Counted from the first letter of the stretch, positions 1 through 8,832 are shown. The stretch: 64,000 nucleotides of DNA from Flavobacteriales bacterium UBA7612 (GCA_002484335.1 DLJQ01000025.1:62001-126000), one strand, 5' to 3'. Notes: generated from the letters alone by a model not told the origin. Translations and numbers: made by a program.

Positions 1-758
1 GACATTTTAGAAAGTGTACCAGCAATCATTGCTAAGGCAGTAGCTACAGATTTTTCTGTTTTTCCACGTAAAATTTGTGCGCCAACAGAAGAAACTAATA
101 TTTCTGAAAAACCTAATTCTTGTGTTGTCTGTAAACGATCTATAGGGAAGCTTGTTCCAAATCCAGCTCCAGAACCTAATGGATTTTGATCAGAAATTTT
201 ATATGCAGCTTCAAAAAAGTATAAATCATTTAATAAACTTTCTGCATATGCAGAAAACCAAAGACCAAAACTACTAGGCATGGCTGCCTGAAAATGGGTA
301 TAACCTGGTAATAAATGATTTTTTAATTCTTCTGCTTTTGTTAAAAAAATTTCTATTAAAGTGATTATTTTTTCAGTGATTTCCTTTAGATATTCTTTTT
401 CAAATAATTGAATAGCAACAAGAACTTGATCATTTCTTGATCTTGCAACATGTATTTTCTTACCAGCATCGCCAGTTTTTTCAATTAGATATGCTTCAAT
501 TTTTGAATGGATGTCTTCAAAATTATCATCAACATTAAAATTATTTTCTTCAATTAATTTTAATATTTCATTTAATGCAATTTGTAAAGCATCATTCTCT
601 TTATTTGTGATTAAGCCTGTTTTGGCTAACATATTGGCTTGTGCTTTAGATGCTATTGCATCATATTTAGCAAGATGAGCATCTAATTCTCTGTCTTTAC
701 CAACAGTAAATTTTTCTATTTTATCATTAATGGTAAAACCTTTATCCCAGAGTTTCAT
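1..758 (-). CDS. argH: Argininosuccinate lyase, C-terminus cut by window edge
   Basis: Catalyses argininosuccinate to arginine plus fumarate, the last step of arginine biosynthesis, in the cytoplasm. Translating the minus strand from ATG at 758 gives MKLWDKGFTINDKIEKFTVG, followed by the family segments HSKIEAYLIEKTG, KIHVARSRNDQV and LLPGYTHFQAAMPSSFG, which are typical of the fumarase/aspartase superfamily. About 252 residues are present. The superfamily signature loop (GSSxMPxKxNP) would lie just beyond base 1, so it cannot be inspected. The gene is divergent from acnB. The start is chosen because it gives the usual ArgH N-terminus and lies just downstream of an AT-rich leader. Confidence 0.95.
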   Translation of the reverse strand, partial: MKLWDKGFTINDKIEKFTVGKDRELDAHLAKYDAIASKAQANMLAKTGLITNKENDALQIALNEILKLIEENNFNVDDNFEDIHSKIEAYLIEKTGDAGKKIHVARSRNDQVLVAIQLFEKEYLKEITEKIITLIEIFLTKAEELKNHLLPGYTHFQAAMPSSFGLWFSAYAESLLNDLYFFEAAYKISDQNPLGSGAGFGTSFPIDRLQTTQELGFSEILVSSVGAQILRGKTEKSVATALAMIAGTLSKM

Positions 759-1133
759 ATTTTTTATATTAAGGCGCAAAGTTAATAAAAAATGTATATT
801 ATTACATTAAATTAGTATAATTATAACTAATTGTTAATATTTATTCATTATTGAGTATTTTTTATTGATTTTTATAAATCATTAGAAGGTTTTTATTATT
901 TATTTTAATTGATTGAAATATGTTTATAAAATTTTCAAAATAATTCAATTTAATAAAAAAAATAATAAAAAATTATCAAGTTGATATTTGGAAAGTACTT
1001 TCATTTTTAAGTTATATTTTTTAAGCCTAAATCATTGTTAAAGTGAAATATAGGCTTTCTTTATAATTGTTCTAAATTATTAAACAATAATTAAAATATA
1101 TAAGTGTTTAATGAAAAATCACTATTATAAACG

Positions 1134-1141
1134 TATTTTTG
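1134..1141 (+). promoter_or_regulatory. Putative -7 promoter element of acnB
   Basis: TATTTTTG matches the Bacteroidota sigma-A -7 consensus TAnnTTTG. No clear TTTG -33 element sits at the ideal distance. If used, transcription would start near 1147 and acnB would have a leader of about 150 nt that includes the palindrome at 1187-1204. Confidence 0.4.
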
Positions 1142-1186
1142 TAGACAAACTTATAATAATTAAAGAACAACCGATTATATCGATTG

Positions 1187-1204
1187 ATCTACATTATTGT
1201 AGAT
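1187..1204. promoter_or_regulatory. 18-bp perfect palindrome in the acnB leader
   Basis: The arms ATCTACA and TGTAGAT are exactly complementary around TTAT. No T-run follows, so it is not an intrinsic terminator. It is either an operator or a 5'-UTR hairpin of acnB; which one cannot be told from sequence. Confidence 0.35.
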
Positions 1205-1295
1205 GATGTTATTATAATTTAAATAGGTTGTAAAAAGAGTGATTCGTTATTTTTTATGACAACCTCTATAATAAATTTAAAAAAATATAAGAATT

Positions 1296-4058
1296 ATGAG
1301 CCTTTATAAGGATTACATCAACGAAATTGAAGAGAGAAAGAGTGAAGGGCTTCATCCAAAGCCTATAGATGGTGCTGAATTACTAAGTGAAATTATTGAA
1401 CAAATAAAAGATTTAAGTAATGAGCATAGAGAGGATTCTTTAAATTTGTTTATTTACAATACTTTACCAGGAACAACTAGTGCTGCTGGTGTTAAAGCAA
1501 AATTTTTAAAAGAAATTATTTTAGGAGAATCTGTAGTTGCAGAAATTACACCTAAATTTGCTTTTGAATTATTATCACATATGAAAGGAGGACCATCTAT
1601 TGAGGTTCTTTTAGATTTAGCTTTAGGTAATGATACTGATATAGCTAATCAAGCTGCAGAAGTTCTTAAAACTCAAGTGTTCTTGTATGATGCAGATACA
1701 GAGCGTTTAAAATTAGCTTTTAATGAAGGTAATGCTATCGCTAAAGAAATTCTTGAAAGTTATGCAAAAGCAGAATTCTTTACAGAATTACCTGCTGTAC
1801 CAGAAGAAATTAATGTTGTAACATTTATTGCTGGTGAAGGTGATATCTCTACAGATTTATTATCTCCAGGTAATCAAGCTCACTCTCGTTCAGACCGTGA
1901 ATTACATGGTAAATGTATGATTACTCCGGAAGCTCAACAACAAATTAGAGATTTACAAGCTCAACATCCTGGAAAAAGCGTAATGTTAATCGCTGAAAAA
2001 GGAACAATGGGTGTTGGATCTTCTAGAATGTCAGGTGTTAATAACGTGGCTTTATGGACAGGTAAACAAGCAAGTCCTTATGTGCCTTTTGTAAACATAG
2101 CTCCAATTGTAGCTGGTACAAACGGTATTTCTCCAATTTTCCTTACAACTGTTGATGTAACAGGAGGTATTGGTATTGACTTACAAAACTGGAAGAAAAA
2201 AGTAGATGAAAACGGAGAAGTTGTTCGTAACGAAAAAGGTGAACCAGTTTTAGAAGAAGTTTATTCTGTTGAAACAGGAACTGTTCTTACAATTAATACG
2301 CAAAAGAAAAAATTATATAATGGTGATCAAGAGTTAATAGATATTTCTAAATCTCTTACTCCTCAAAAAATGGAATTCATAAAAGCTGGTGGTTCTTATG
2401 CAATTGTATTTGGTAAAAAAATCCAAACATTTGCTGCTAAAACTTTAGGAATTGAAGCTCCTACAGTTTTTGCTCCATCTAAAGAAATTTCAATAGAAGG
2501 ACAAGGTTTAACAGCTGTTGAAAAAATCTTCAATAGAAATGCTGTTGGAACTACTCCAGGAAAAGTATTACATGCAGGTTCTGACGTACGTGTAGAAGTT
2601 AATATTGTAGGTTCTCAAGATACTACAGGACTTATGACTTCTCAAGAGTTAGAAGCAATGGCTGCAACTGTAATATCTCCAATCGTTGACGGTGCATACC
2701 AATCAGGTTGTCACACTGCATCTGTTTGGGATAAAAAAGCACAAGCTAATATCCCTAAATTAATGAAATTCATGAATGATTTCGGACTTATTACAGCTCG
2801 TGATCCTAAAAATGAATATCATGCAATGACTGACGTTATCCACAAAGTTCTTAATGATATTACTGTTGACGAATGGGCTATCATTATAGGTGGTGATTCA
2901 CATACAAGAATGTCTAAAGGTGTTGCTTTTGGTGCTGATTCAGGAACAGTTGCTTTAGCATTAGCTACAGGAGAAGCATCTATGCCAATCCCAGAATCAG
3001 TAAAAGTTACTTTCAAAGGAGCAATGAAAGAATACATGGATTTCCGTGATGTTGTTCATGCTACACAATCTCAAATGTTAAAACAATTTGGAGGAGAGAA
3101 TGTATTCCAAGGTAGAATTATTGAGGTTCATATCGGAACTCTTCTTGCAGATCAAGCATTTACATTTACAGATTGGACTGCTGAAATGAAAGCTAAAGCA
3201 TCTATTTGTATTTCGCAAGATGATACGTTAATCAAATCTTTAGAAATTGCAAAAGATCGTATCCAAATCATGATTGATAAAGGAATGGAGAATAAAAATC
3301 AAGTTCTTCAAGGATTAATCAACAAAGCTAATAAAAGAATTGAAGAAATTCAATCAGGAGAAAAACCTGCTTTAGCTCCAGATGCAAATGCTAAATATTA
3401 TGCTGAAGTTGTTATTGATCTTGATATTATTGATCAACCAATGATTGCTGATCCAGATGTAAACAATGATGATGTTTCTAAAAGATATACACACGATACT
3501 ATTAGAGAATTATCTTTCTACGGAGGTGATAAAAAAGTAGATTTAGGATTCGTAGGATCTTGTATGGTACATAAAGATGACCTTAAAATTGTTTCTCAAA
3601 TGTTGAAAAACGTAGAGAAACAACAAGGAGAGGTTAAATTTAATGCACCATTAGTTGTTGCTGCTCCAACTTATAACATCATTGATGAGTTAAAAGCTGA
3701 AGGTGATTGGGATTTATTACAAAAATATTCAGGATTTGAATTTAGTGATTTATTACCAAAAAGTACTGCTCGTACAGAATATGAAAACATCATGTACTTA
3801 GAGCGTCCTGGTTGTAACCTTTGTATGGGGAACCAAGAAAAGGCTGCAAAAGGAGATACAGTTATGGCTACTTCAACTCGTCTTTTCCAAGGTCGTGTTG
3901 TAGAAGATTCTGATCGTAAAAAAGGTGAATCTTTATTAGCGTCAACTCCAGTTGTTGTTCTTTCTGCTATTTTAGGAAGAATACCAAGTATTGAAGAGTA
4001 CAAAGCAGCTGTAGAAGGTATTAATTTAACAAAATTTACTCCTATTTCAACTAAATAA
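1296..4058 (+). CDS. acnB: Bifunctional aconitate hydratase 2 / 2-methylisocitrate dehydratase (AcnB)
   Basis: A [4Fe-4S] enzyme interconverting citrate and isocitrate via cis-aconitate in the TCA cycle; AcnB enzymes also act on 2-methylisocitrate. At 920 residues it is longer than E. coli AcnB (865). It has the AcnB-specific N-terminal HEAT-like domain (residues 1-160), then the swivel domain and the catalytic domains. The cluster ligands appear to be C756 (GSCMVHKDD), C840 and C843 (GCNLCMGNQ). Extra length includes a charged stretch near residue 305 (NWKKKVDENGEVV) and about 25 more residues than E. coli between the first and second cysteines. A strong terminator follows, separating it from a second, unrelated-type aconitase immediately downstream. 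Confidence 0.97.
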   Translation: MSLYKDYINEIEERKSEGLHPKPIDGAELLSEIIEQIKDLSNEHREDSLNLFIYNTLPGTTSAAGVKAKFLKEIILGESVVAEITPKFAFELLSHMKGGPSIEVLLDLALGNDTDIANQAAEVLKTQVFLYDADTERLKLAFNEGNAIAKEILESYAKAEFFTELPAVPEEINVVTFIAGEGDISTDLLSPGNQAHSRSDRELHGKCMITPEAQQQIRDLQAQHPGKSVMLIAEKGTMGVGSSRMSGVNNVALWTGKQASPYVPFVNIAPIVAGTNGISPIFLTTVDVTGGIGIDLQNWKKKVDENGEVVRNEKGEPVLEEVYSVETGTVLTINTQKKKLYNGDQELIDISKSLTPQKMEFIKAGGSYAIVFGKKIQTFAAKTLGIEAPTVFAPSKEISIEGQGLTAVEKIFNRNAVGTTPGKVLHAGSDVRVEVNIVGSQDTTGLMTSQELEAMAATVISPIVDGAYQSGCHTASVWDKKAQANIPKLMKFMNDFGLITARDPKNEYHAMTDVIHKVLNDITVDEWAIIIGGDSHTRMSKGVAFGADSGTVALALATGEASMPIPESVKVTFKGAMKEYMDFRDVVHATQSQMLKQFGGENVFQGRIIEVHIGTLLADQAFTFTDWTAEMKAKASICISQDDTLIKSLEIAKDRIQIMIDKGMENKNQVLQGLINKANKRIEEIQSGEKPALAPDANAKYYAEVVIDLDIIDQPMIADPDVNNDDVSKRYTHDTIRELSFYGGDKKVDLGFVGSCMVHKDDLKIVSQMLKNVEKQQGEVKFNAPLVVAAPTYNIIDELKAEGDWDLLQKYSGFEFSDLLPKSTARTEYENIMYLERPGCNLCMGNQEKAAKGDTVMATSTRLFQGRVVEDSDRKKGESLLASTPVVVLSAILGRIPSIEEYKAAVEGINLTKFTPISTK

Positions 4059-4085
4059 GAATAGGTTTAAATTTTAATATATTTT

Positions 4086-4121
4086 AACCGAGATAATCAA
4101 AATGATTATCTCGGTTTTTTT
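4086..4121 (+). terminator. Intrinsic terminator of acnB
   Basis: Two 14-nt arms (AACCGAGATAATCA and its exact complement) flank a 3-nt AAA loop and run into a T-tract. It lies 28 nt after the acnB stop codon. Confidence 0.93.
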
Positions 4122-4259
4122 ATTTATAGTATTAGAAATAAGTTACATAGAATCGTTTTAAATTATGACTTTTGACATAGTTTAAGAAAAACCTAACATA
4201 AAAAATCCGTAAATTGTTTATTGATTTAATAGTAAAATTATAATTAAAAATACAATATT

Positions 4260-6524
4260 ATGGCATTTGATATAGATATGATAAAAGGTGTTTATAATAG
4301 AATGAAAGAGCGTGTAGACGCAGCAAAATCTATTGTAAAAAGACCATTGACTTATTCAGAAAAAATTTTATATGCGCATTTATTTGAAGGTAAACCAACA
4401 GAAGCATATAAAAGAGGTGAATCTTATGTAGATTTTGCTCCAGATAGAGTAGCAATGCAAGATGCAACAGCGCAAATGGCATTACTACAATTTATGCAAG
4501 CTGGTAAACAAAAAACAGCAGTTCCTTCTACTGTTCATTGTGATCACTTAATTCAAGCTAAGGTTGGTGCTAAGACTGACTTACAAGAAGCAATTAGTAA
4601 ATCATCTGAAGTTTTTAATTTTTTAGAATCTGTTTCAAATAAATATGGAATTGGTTTTTGGAGACCAGGAGCTGGTATTATTCATCAAGTTGTTTTAGAG
4701 AATTATGCATTTCCAGGAGGAATGATGATTGGTACTGATTCTCATACTCCAAATGCAGGAGGTTTGGGAATGGTTGCTATAGGTGTCGGTGGAGCTGATG
4801 CAGTTGATGTAATGGCAGGAATGGCTTGGGAATTAAAAATGCCTAAATTGATAGGAGTAAAGTTAACTGGTAAATTATCAGGTTGGTCTGCTCCTAAGGA
4901 TGTTATTTTAGAAGTTGCAGGCTTATTAACTGTAAAAGGAGGTACTGGTGCTATTGTAGAATACTTTGGAGAAGGAGCAGAATCTTTATCCGCAACAGGT
5001 AAAGGTACAATTTGTAATATGGGAGCTGAAATAGGTGCTACAACTTCTATTTTTGCTTATGATGATGCTTCTGAGCGATATCTTAGAGCAACAAACCGTA
5101 ATGATGTTGCTGATGAAGCGAATAAGTATAAAGAGTATTTACGTTCGGATAATGAAGTTTATGCAAATCCAGAAAACTATTATGATGAATTAATTGAAAT
5201 TAATTTATCAGAATTAGAACCACGTTTAAATGGTCCTTTTACACCAGATTTAATGACGCCAGTATCAAAGATGAAAGAAACTGCAGCAGTTAATGGTTGG
5301 CCAATGGATGTAGAATGGGGCTTAATAGGTTCTTGTACAAATTCTTCATATGAAGATTTATCTAGAGCAGCATCAATTGCTCAGCAAGCTATTGATAAAG
5401 GACTTGTAACAAAAGCATCATTTGGAATAAATCCAGGTTCAGAAGTTGTTAGATATACAGCAGACCGAGATGGTTTATTAAAAACTTTTGAAGATTTAAA
5501 TGCAGTTATCTTTACGAATGCTTGTGGTCCATGTATTGGGCAATGGGATAGAGAAGGAGCAGATAAAGAAGAGAAGAATACAATTGTGCATTCCTTTAAT
5601 AGAAATTTTAAGAAGCGTGCAGATGGTAATCCAAATACATATGCTTTCGTAACATCACCAGAAATGGTTGCAGCAATTGCTATTGCAGGACGCTTAGATT
5701 TTAATCCATTAACGGATAAGTTAATTAATAAAAATGGAGAAGAGGTTTTATTAGATGCTCCAAAAGGAGAAGAATTACCTACTAAAGGTTATGCTTATGA
5801 AGATAATGGTTACCAAGCACCAATAGAGGATGGCTCTAATGTAGAAGTTATAGTTAATCCTAATTCAGAACGTTTGCAATTATTAGAAAGCTTTAAACCT
5901 TGGAATGGAAAAAATATAACAGGAATTAAACTCTTAATAAAAGCATTTGGTAAATGTACAACAGATCATATATCTATGGCAGGGCCATGGTTGCGTTTTA
6001 GAGGACATTTAGATAATATATCTAATAATACTTTAATTGGTGCTGTTAATGCATTTAATCAAGAAGTAAATAAAGTAAAAAATCAGTTAACTGGAGAATA
6101 TGGACCAGTTCCAGATACTGCTAGAGCATATAAAGCGGCAGGAGTTCCTTCTATTATTGTAGGTGATGAAAATTATGGAGAAGGTTCATCTCGAGAACAT
6201 GCAGCAATGCAACCACGTCATTTAGGTGTTGTAGCTGTTTTAGTTCGTTCTTTTGCACGTATTCATGAAACTAATTTAAAGAAACAAGGTATGTTAGCTC
6301 TAACATTTGCTGATAAAGCAGATTATGATAAAGTACAAGAAGATGATACGTTTAATTTTATTGATTTAATAAACTTTGCTCCAGAAAAACCTTTGTCTAT
6401 TGAATTAGTACATTCTGATGGATCTAAAGATTTGATTTTTGCTAATCATACGTATAATGCTCAACAAATAGAATGGTTTAAAGCTGGATCTGCATTAAAT
6501 TTAATTAAAGCACAAGAAGCTTAA
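4260..6524 (+). CDS. acn: Aconitate hydratase, mitochondrial (ACO2) type
   Basis: A second aconitase, 754 residues, of the monomeric mitochondrial-like subfamily rather than the AcnA/IRP1 or AcnB types. Supporting motifs are PSTVHCDHLIQA near residue 89, GTDSHTPNAGGLGM near 158, C359 (IGSCTNSS), and C422 and C425 (NACGPCIGQW) as [4Fe-4S] ligands. The C-terminal swivel carries the substrate-binding segment YGEGSSREHAAMQPRHLG. It ends with its own terminator and sits 201 nt after acnB, so the two are probably transcribed separately. Keeping both types may provide an oxidant-resistant and a housekeeping isozyme; that division of labour is inference from other bacteria. Confidence 0.95.
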   Translation: MAFDIDMIKGVYNRMKERVDAAKSIVKRPLTYSEKILYAHLFEGKPTEAYKRGESYVDFAPDRVAMQDATAQMALLQFMQAGKQKTAVPSTVHCDHLIQAKVGAKTDLQEAISKSSEVFNFLESVSNKYGIGFWRPGAGIIHQVVLENYAFPGGMMIGTDSHTPNAGGLGMVAIGVGGADAVDVMAGMAWELKMPKLIGVKLTGKLSGWSAPKDVILEVAGLLTVKGGTGAIVEYFGEGAESLSATGKGTICNMGAEIGATTSIFAYDDASERYLRATNRNDVADEANKYKEYLRSDNEVYANPENYYDELIEINLSELEPRLNGPFTPDLMTPVSKMKETAAVNGWPMDVEWGLIGSCTNSSYEDLSRAASIAQQAIDKGLVTKASFGINPGSEVVRYTADRDGLLKTFEDLNAVIFTNACGPCIGQWDREGADKEEKNTIVHSFNRNFKKRADGNPNTYAFVTSPEMVAAIAIAGRLDFNPLTDKLINKNGEEVLLDAPKGEELPTKGYAYEDNGYQAPIEDGSNVEVIVNPNSERLQLLESFKPWNGKNITGIKLLIKAFGKCTTDHISMAGPWLRFRGHLDNISNNTLIGAVNAFNQEVNKVKNQLTGEYGPVPDTARAYKAAGVPSIIVGDENYGEGSSREHAAMQPRHLGVVAVLVRSFARIHETNLKKQGMLALTFADKADYDKVQEDDTFNFIDLINFAPEKPLSIELVHSDGSKDLIFANHTYNAQQIEWFKAGSALNLIKAQEA

Positions 6525-6534
6525 TAGATATAAT

Positions 6535-6566
6535 AAAAAACTAGTAAATATTTACTAGTTTTTTAT
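6535..6566 (+). terminator. Intrinsic terminator of the second aconitase gene
   Basis: A perfect palindrome with 15-nt arms (AAAAAACTAGTAAAT and its complement) 11 nt after the stop codon, with an A-run before and a T-run after it. Confidence 0.9.
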
Positions 6567-6581
6567 TAAACTTAATCTCAT

Positions 6582-6619
6582 AAAAAAAGCATCTAATAAA
6601 TTTATTAGATGCTTTTTTT
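6582..6619 (-). terminator. Terminator abutting the last tRNA-Glu gene
   Basis: A 38-bp perfect palindrome with 19-nt arms, flanked by A7 and T7 runs. Only one base separates it from the 3' end of the tRNA-Glu at 6621. It ends the leftward rpsT-tRNA transcript and could also stop read-through from the aconitase. Confidence 0.9.
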
Positions 6620-6620
6620 G

Positions 6621-6692
6621 TAGTCCCTAGGGGAATCGAACCCCTCTTTCCAGGATGAAAACCTGATGTCCTAACCGATAGACGAAGGGACC
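6621..6692 (-). tRNA. tRNA-Glu(TTC), copy 1
   Basis: A 72-nt cloverleaf on the minus strand. The acceptor arms GGTCCCT and AGGGACT pair (one G-U), the anticodon loop TTTTCAT gives anticodon TTC, and the T-arm carries GGTTCGATTCC. CCA is not encoded. It is identical to the copies at 6789 and 7146. Confidence 0.97.
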
Positions 6693-6788
6693 ACTTTAAA
6701 AATAATTTCGATGCAAAATTAATAGAATAATTTTAACTACCAAATATATTTTAAAAATATTTTTAATTATTTAATTCTATATAATTTG

Positions 6789-6860
6789 TAGTCCCTAGGG
6801 GAATCGAACCCCTCTTTCCAGGATGAAAACCTGATGTCCTAACCGATAGACGAAGGGACC
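6789..6860 (-). tRNA. tRNA-Glu(TTC), copy 2
   Basis: Identical over 72 nt to copies 1 and 3, including the base context just outside both ends. Anticodon TTC, no encoded CCA. No own promoter is evident, so it is probably cut from the rpsT transcript. Confidence 0.97.
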
Positions 6861-6933
6861 ACTTAATTATGAATTTAATAACTCGTAATTTATAAATAAA
6901 AATGTCAAATAAATGTGTTGGGTTTTAAGAAAA

Positions 6934-6982
6934 GTCGTTGTATAATTCTAATAATTTGAACCAAGTTGAATTATACAGCGAC
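6934..6982. repeat. Long imperfect inverted repeat between tRNA-Glu copies
   Basis: GTCGTTGTATAATTC at 6934-6948 and GAATTATACAGCGAC at 6968-6982 pair over 15 bp with one G-U, around a 19-nt loop. AAAA/TTTT flanks extend it past a one-base bulge. There is no T-run suited to a terminator. It lies in the 285-bp spacer separating tRNA-Glu copies 2 and 3. It could be a processing hairpin of the tRNA precursor or a relic of an element; it resembles nothing I can name. Confidence 0.5.
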
Positions 6983-7145
6983 ATTTTCATTCCCGATTAA
7001 TCTACAATAAATTGATTAATCTTTACAAACAAAACACAAAAAACAATTTCCTTTACACAGTATTACACTGGTTGTTTAATAAAACATCAACAACTATGAA
7101 TAAGGAAAAAAAAGATTGCGATAAAGCAATCTATCTATTAATTTG

Positions 7146-7217
7146 TAGTCCCTAGGGGAATCGAACCCCTCTTTCCAGGATGAAAACCTGATGTCCTAAC
7201 CGATAGACGAAGGGACC
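7146..7217 (-). tRNA. tRNA-Glu(TTC), copy 3, directly downstream of rpsT
   Basis: Same 72-nt sequence as copies 1 and 2. Its 5' end begins only 7 nt after the rpsT stop codon, so it must be processed from the rpsT mRNA. Confidence 0.97.
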
Positions 7218-7224
7218 ACTTATA

Positions 7225-7479
7225 TTATCCTAATGTAGCTATATGTTTAGCTAATTTAGATTTTAAGTTAGAAGCTTTATTCTTATGAATAATGTTTCTT
7301 TTTGCTAATTTATCAATAATTGAAGAAACTTTTGGAAAAACAGTTTCTGCTTCATTTTTATCAGTTTCTGATCTTAAAGCTTTGATAGCTGTACGAGCAG
7401 ATTTGTGATAATATTTATTACGATCGCGTCTAACCGCTGATTGTCTAATTCTTTTTAATGCTGACTTATGATTTGCCAT
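7225..7479 (-). CDS. rpsT: 30S ribosomal protein S20
   Basis: An 84-residue, Lys/Arg-rich small-subunit protein that binds 16S rRNA. The N-terminus MANHKSALKRIRQSAVRRDR and the segment HKNKASNLKSKLAKH are diagnostic of bS20, and the length is normal. A clear Bacteroidota promoter lies upstream. Downstream, tRNA-Glu copies 3, 2 and 1 follow in the same direction before the first strong terminator at 6582-6619. This suggests an rpsT-tRNA-Glu co-transcript in which RNase processing of the tRNA defines the mRNA 3' end. Confidence 0.98.
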   Translation of the reverse strand: MANHKSALKRIRQSAVRRDRNKYYHKSARTAIKALRSETDKNEAETVFPKVSSIIDKLAKRNIIHKNKASNLKSKLAKHIATLG

Positions 7480-7508
7480 AACGTTTATCTCTTTCTATTT
7501 TAGTTCGG

Positions 7509-7541
7509 CAAAGATAAAAACAAAAAGTTTATCTTACCAAA
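7509..7541 (-). promoter_or_regulatory. Promoter of rpsT
   Basis: On the minus strand TTTGG (7537-7541) is followed after 20 nt by TATCTTTG (7509-7516), a full -33/-7 Bacteroidota promoter. It lies 29 nt before the rpsT start. Confidence 0.75.
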
Positions 7542-7574
7542 TAATTTAAATAATTTTCTAAAACACTTTTTATG

Positions 7575-7646
7575 TAGCCCATAGGAGAATCGAACTCCTG
7601 TTTCCAGGATGAAAACCTGATGTCCTAACCACTAGACGAATGGGCC
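7575..7646 (-). tRNA. tRNA-Glu(TTC), divergent copy 4
   Basis: A 72-nt tRNA sharing the D-arm/anticodon core and the TTC anticodon with the other three copies. It differs in the acceptor stem (GGCCCAT/ATGGGCT) and the T-stem (CAGGAGTTCGATTCTCCT). It has its own promoter at 7684-7715 and lies upstream of the rpsT promoter. Confidence 0.96.
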
Positions 7647-7683
7647 GCATGACGGCTTTTACAGTTCTTGTGAAAAGCGAGTG

Positions 7684-7715
7684 CAAATGTATATGTTTTT
7701 TTTATACTTCCAAAA
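7684..7715 (-). promoter_or_regulatory. Promoter of tRNA-Glu copy 4
   Basis: Minus strand TTTTGG (7710-7715), an 18-nt spacer, then TACATTTG (7684-7691). This is a close match to the Bacteroidota -33/-7 promoter, about 38 nt before the tRNA 5' end. Confidence 0.75.
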
Positions 7716-7865
7716 CATTTAGAATAAAAATTATATATAAATTATGTTAAAATAAAGTTAATAAAGTTAATTTTATCTAAAACAGCAGTTTGAGTATAAT
7801 ATAATAATATTTAAAAAGTTATTTTAGCAATACTAAATATATAAAAATGAAAAACAATTTCTAAT

Positions 7866-8498
7866 ATGAGAGTGTCAATATTTGGCGTAGCAGCAGTATT
7901 GTGCTCTATGTTTATAACATCGTGTTCGTCCTTAACCCCTGTAGGTGAAGCTACAGAATACTCTTCGAGGAGTTTTATTATGAAGCCTAGAGCTATAGAA
8001 GGACAAGCTAAATTAATAAATAAGCAATCTAATTTAGAAGTTGCACCAATAGAAATTAATGATGAAGCTAAATCGATGGTTGTTTTAAATAGTGTTTTAG
8101 AAGAAACAAATGATTTATTTGCTGGATTTTTATTAAAAGAAGCAGAAACATACATCGGTACACCATATCGATATGGAGGCACAACAAGAAATGGAATTGA
8201 TTGTTCTGCCTTTGTAAGAAGTGTTTTTGAAACTTTTAACAAAGATTTACCTCGTGTTTCAGCTGATCAAGCGAAAGAAGGAGTAAAAATATCTGCAGAT
8301 GAAGCGAAAGAAGGAGATTTAGTGTTTTTTGCAACTAGAGGTCGAGGTAGAGTTTCTCATGTAGGAATTGTTCATGGAAGAAATAAAGAAGGAGTATTAG
8401 AATTTATACATTCTTCAACATCAAAAGGTGTTATGGTTTCTTCATTAAATGATAGATATTGGGGACCAAAATTTTTATATATAAAAAGAGTATTATAA
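7866..8498 (+). CDS. NlpC/P60 family lipoprotein (cell-wall endopeptidase)
   Basis: A 210-residue predicted lipoprotein. The N-terminal signal ends in the lipobox FITSC with acylated C20. The C-terminal NlpC/P60 domain (residues about 88-210) carries catalytic C113 in GIDCSAFV, H165 in RVSHVGIV and H182 in FIHSS, with the family's TPYRYGG at its start. Such proteins cleave peptidoglycan stem peptides and resemble E. coli Spr/MepS. It is monocistronic with a terminator directly after. The start at 7866 gives a complete lipoprotein signal. Confidence 0.93.
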   Translation: MRVSIFGVAAVLCSMFITSCSSLTPVGEATEYSSRSFIMKPRAIEGQAKLINKQSNLEVAPIEINDEAKSMVVLNSVLEETNDLFAGFLLKEAETYIGTPYRYGGTTRNGIDCSAFVRSVFETFNKDLPRVSADQAKEGVKISADEAKEGDLVFFATRGRGRVSHVGIVHGRNKEGVLEFIHSSTSKGVMVSSLNDRYWGPKFLYIKRVL

Positions 8499-8516
8499 TA
8501 ATAAATAATTATCAAT

Positions 8517-8552
8517 AAAAAAGGCATGTTATACTTAACATGCCTTTTTTAT
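8517..8552 (+). terminator. Terminator of the NlpC/P60 gene
   Basis: A 14-nt arm AAAAAAGGCATGTT pairs with AACATGCCTTTTTT around a 6-nt loop, starting 18 nt after the stop codon. Confidence 0.9.
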
Positions 8553-8757
8553 ATTTTTTTGTATTGCTCAGAAATAAGTTATAAAAGGAAATAAACTTAC
8601 ATAGTCAGAATATACTTTAAATGAAGAATAAAATTTCTCAATCAGAAAATAAAGATGGTAATCTAAGAATAAAATATTTAATATTTTAATGAGTAATTTG
8701 GAAATCAGATAGAAACAATATTATGTCGAATAATCCTCAGATTTCTTAAATCAAGAA

Positions 8758-8791
8758 TAAAAAATCCGAAGAAATAAAAATCTCTTCGGAT
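8758..8791 (-). terminator. Terminator of the HU-SPOR gene
   Basis: On the minus strand ATCCGAAGA pairs with TCTTCGGAT around a 10-nt loop and is followed by a run of T. It lies 42 nt beyond the stop codon of the SPOR-domain gene. Confidence 0.85.
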
Positions 8792-8832
8792 ATAAATATT
8801 TTTTAATAATTATTAAGCTATTTTATTACTAA

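Larger units (their letters stand above)
759..1295. other. Long AT-rich intergenic region, argH/acnB divergent control region
   Basis: This 537-base gap between divergent argH and acnB holds no convincing coding sequence. Three things stand out: a Bacteroidota -7 element at 1134-1141 facing acnB, a short dyad CGAT-N3-ATCG at 1172-1182, and an 18-base perfect palindrome at 1187-1204. The rest is A/T-dominated and otherwise unremarkable. Confidence 0.6.

Noticed and set aside
6621..7217. Duplicated tRNA-Glu as attachment sites of an integrated element
   Set aside because: No integrase, no partial tRNA fragment and no cargo are present; the spacers are 96 and 285 bp. A lost element cannot be excluded.
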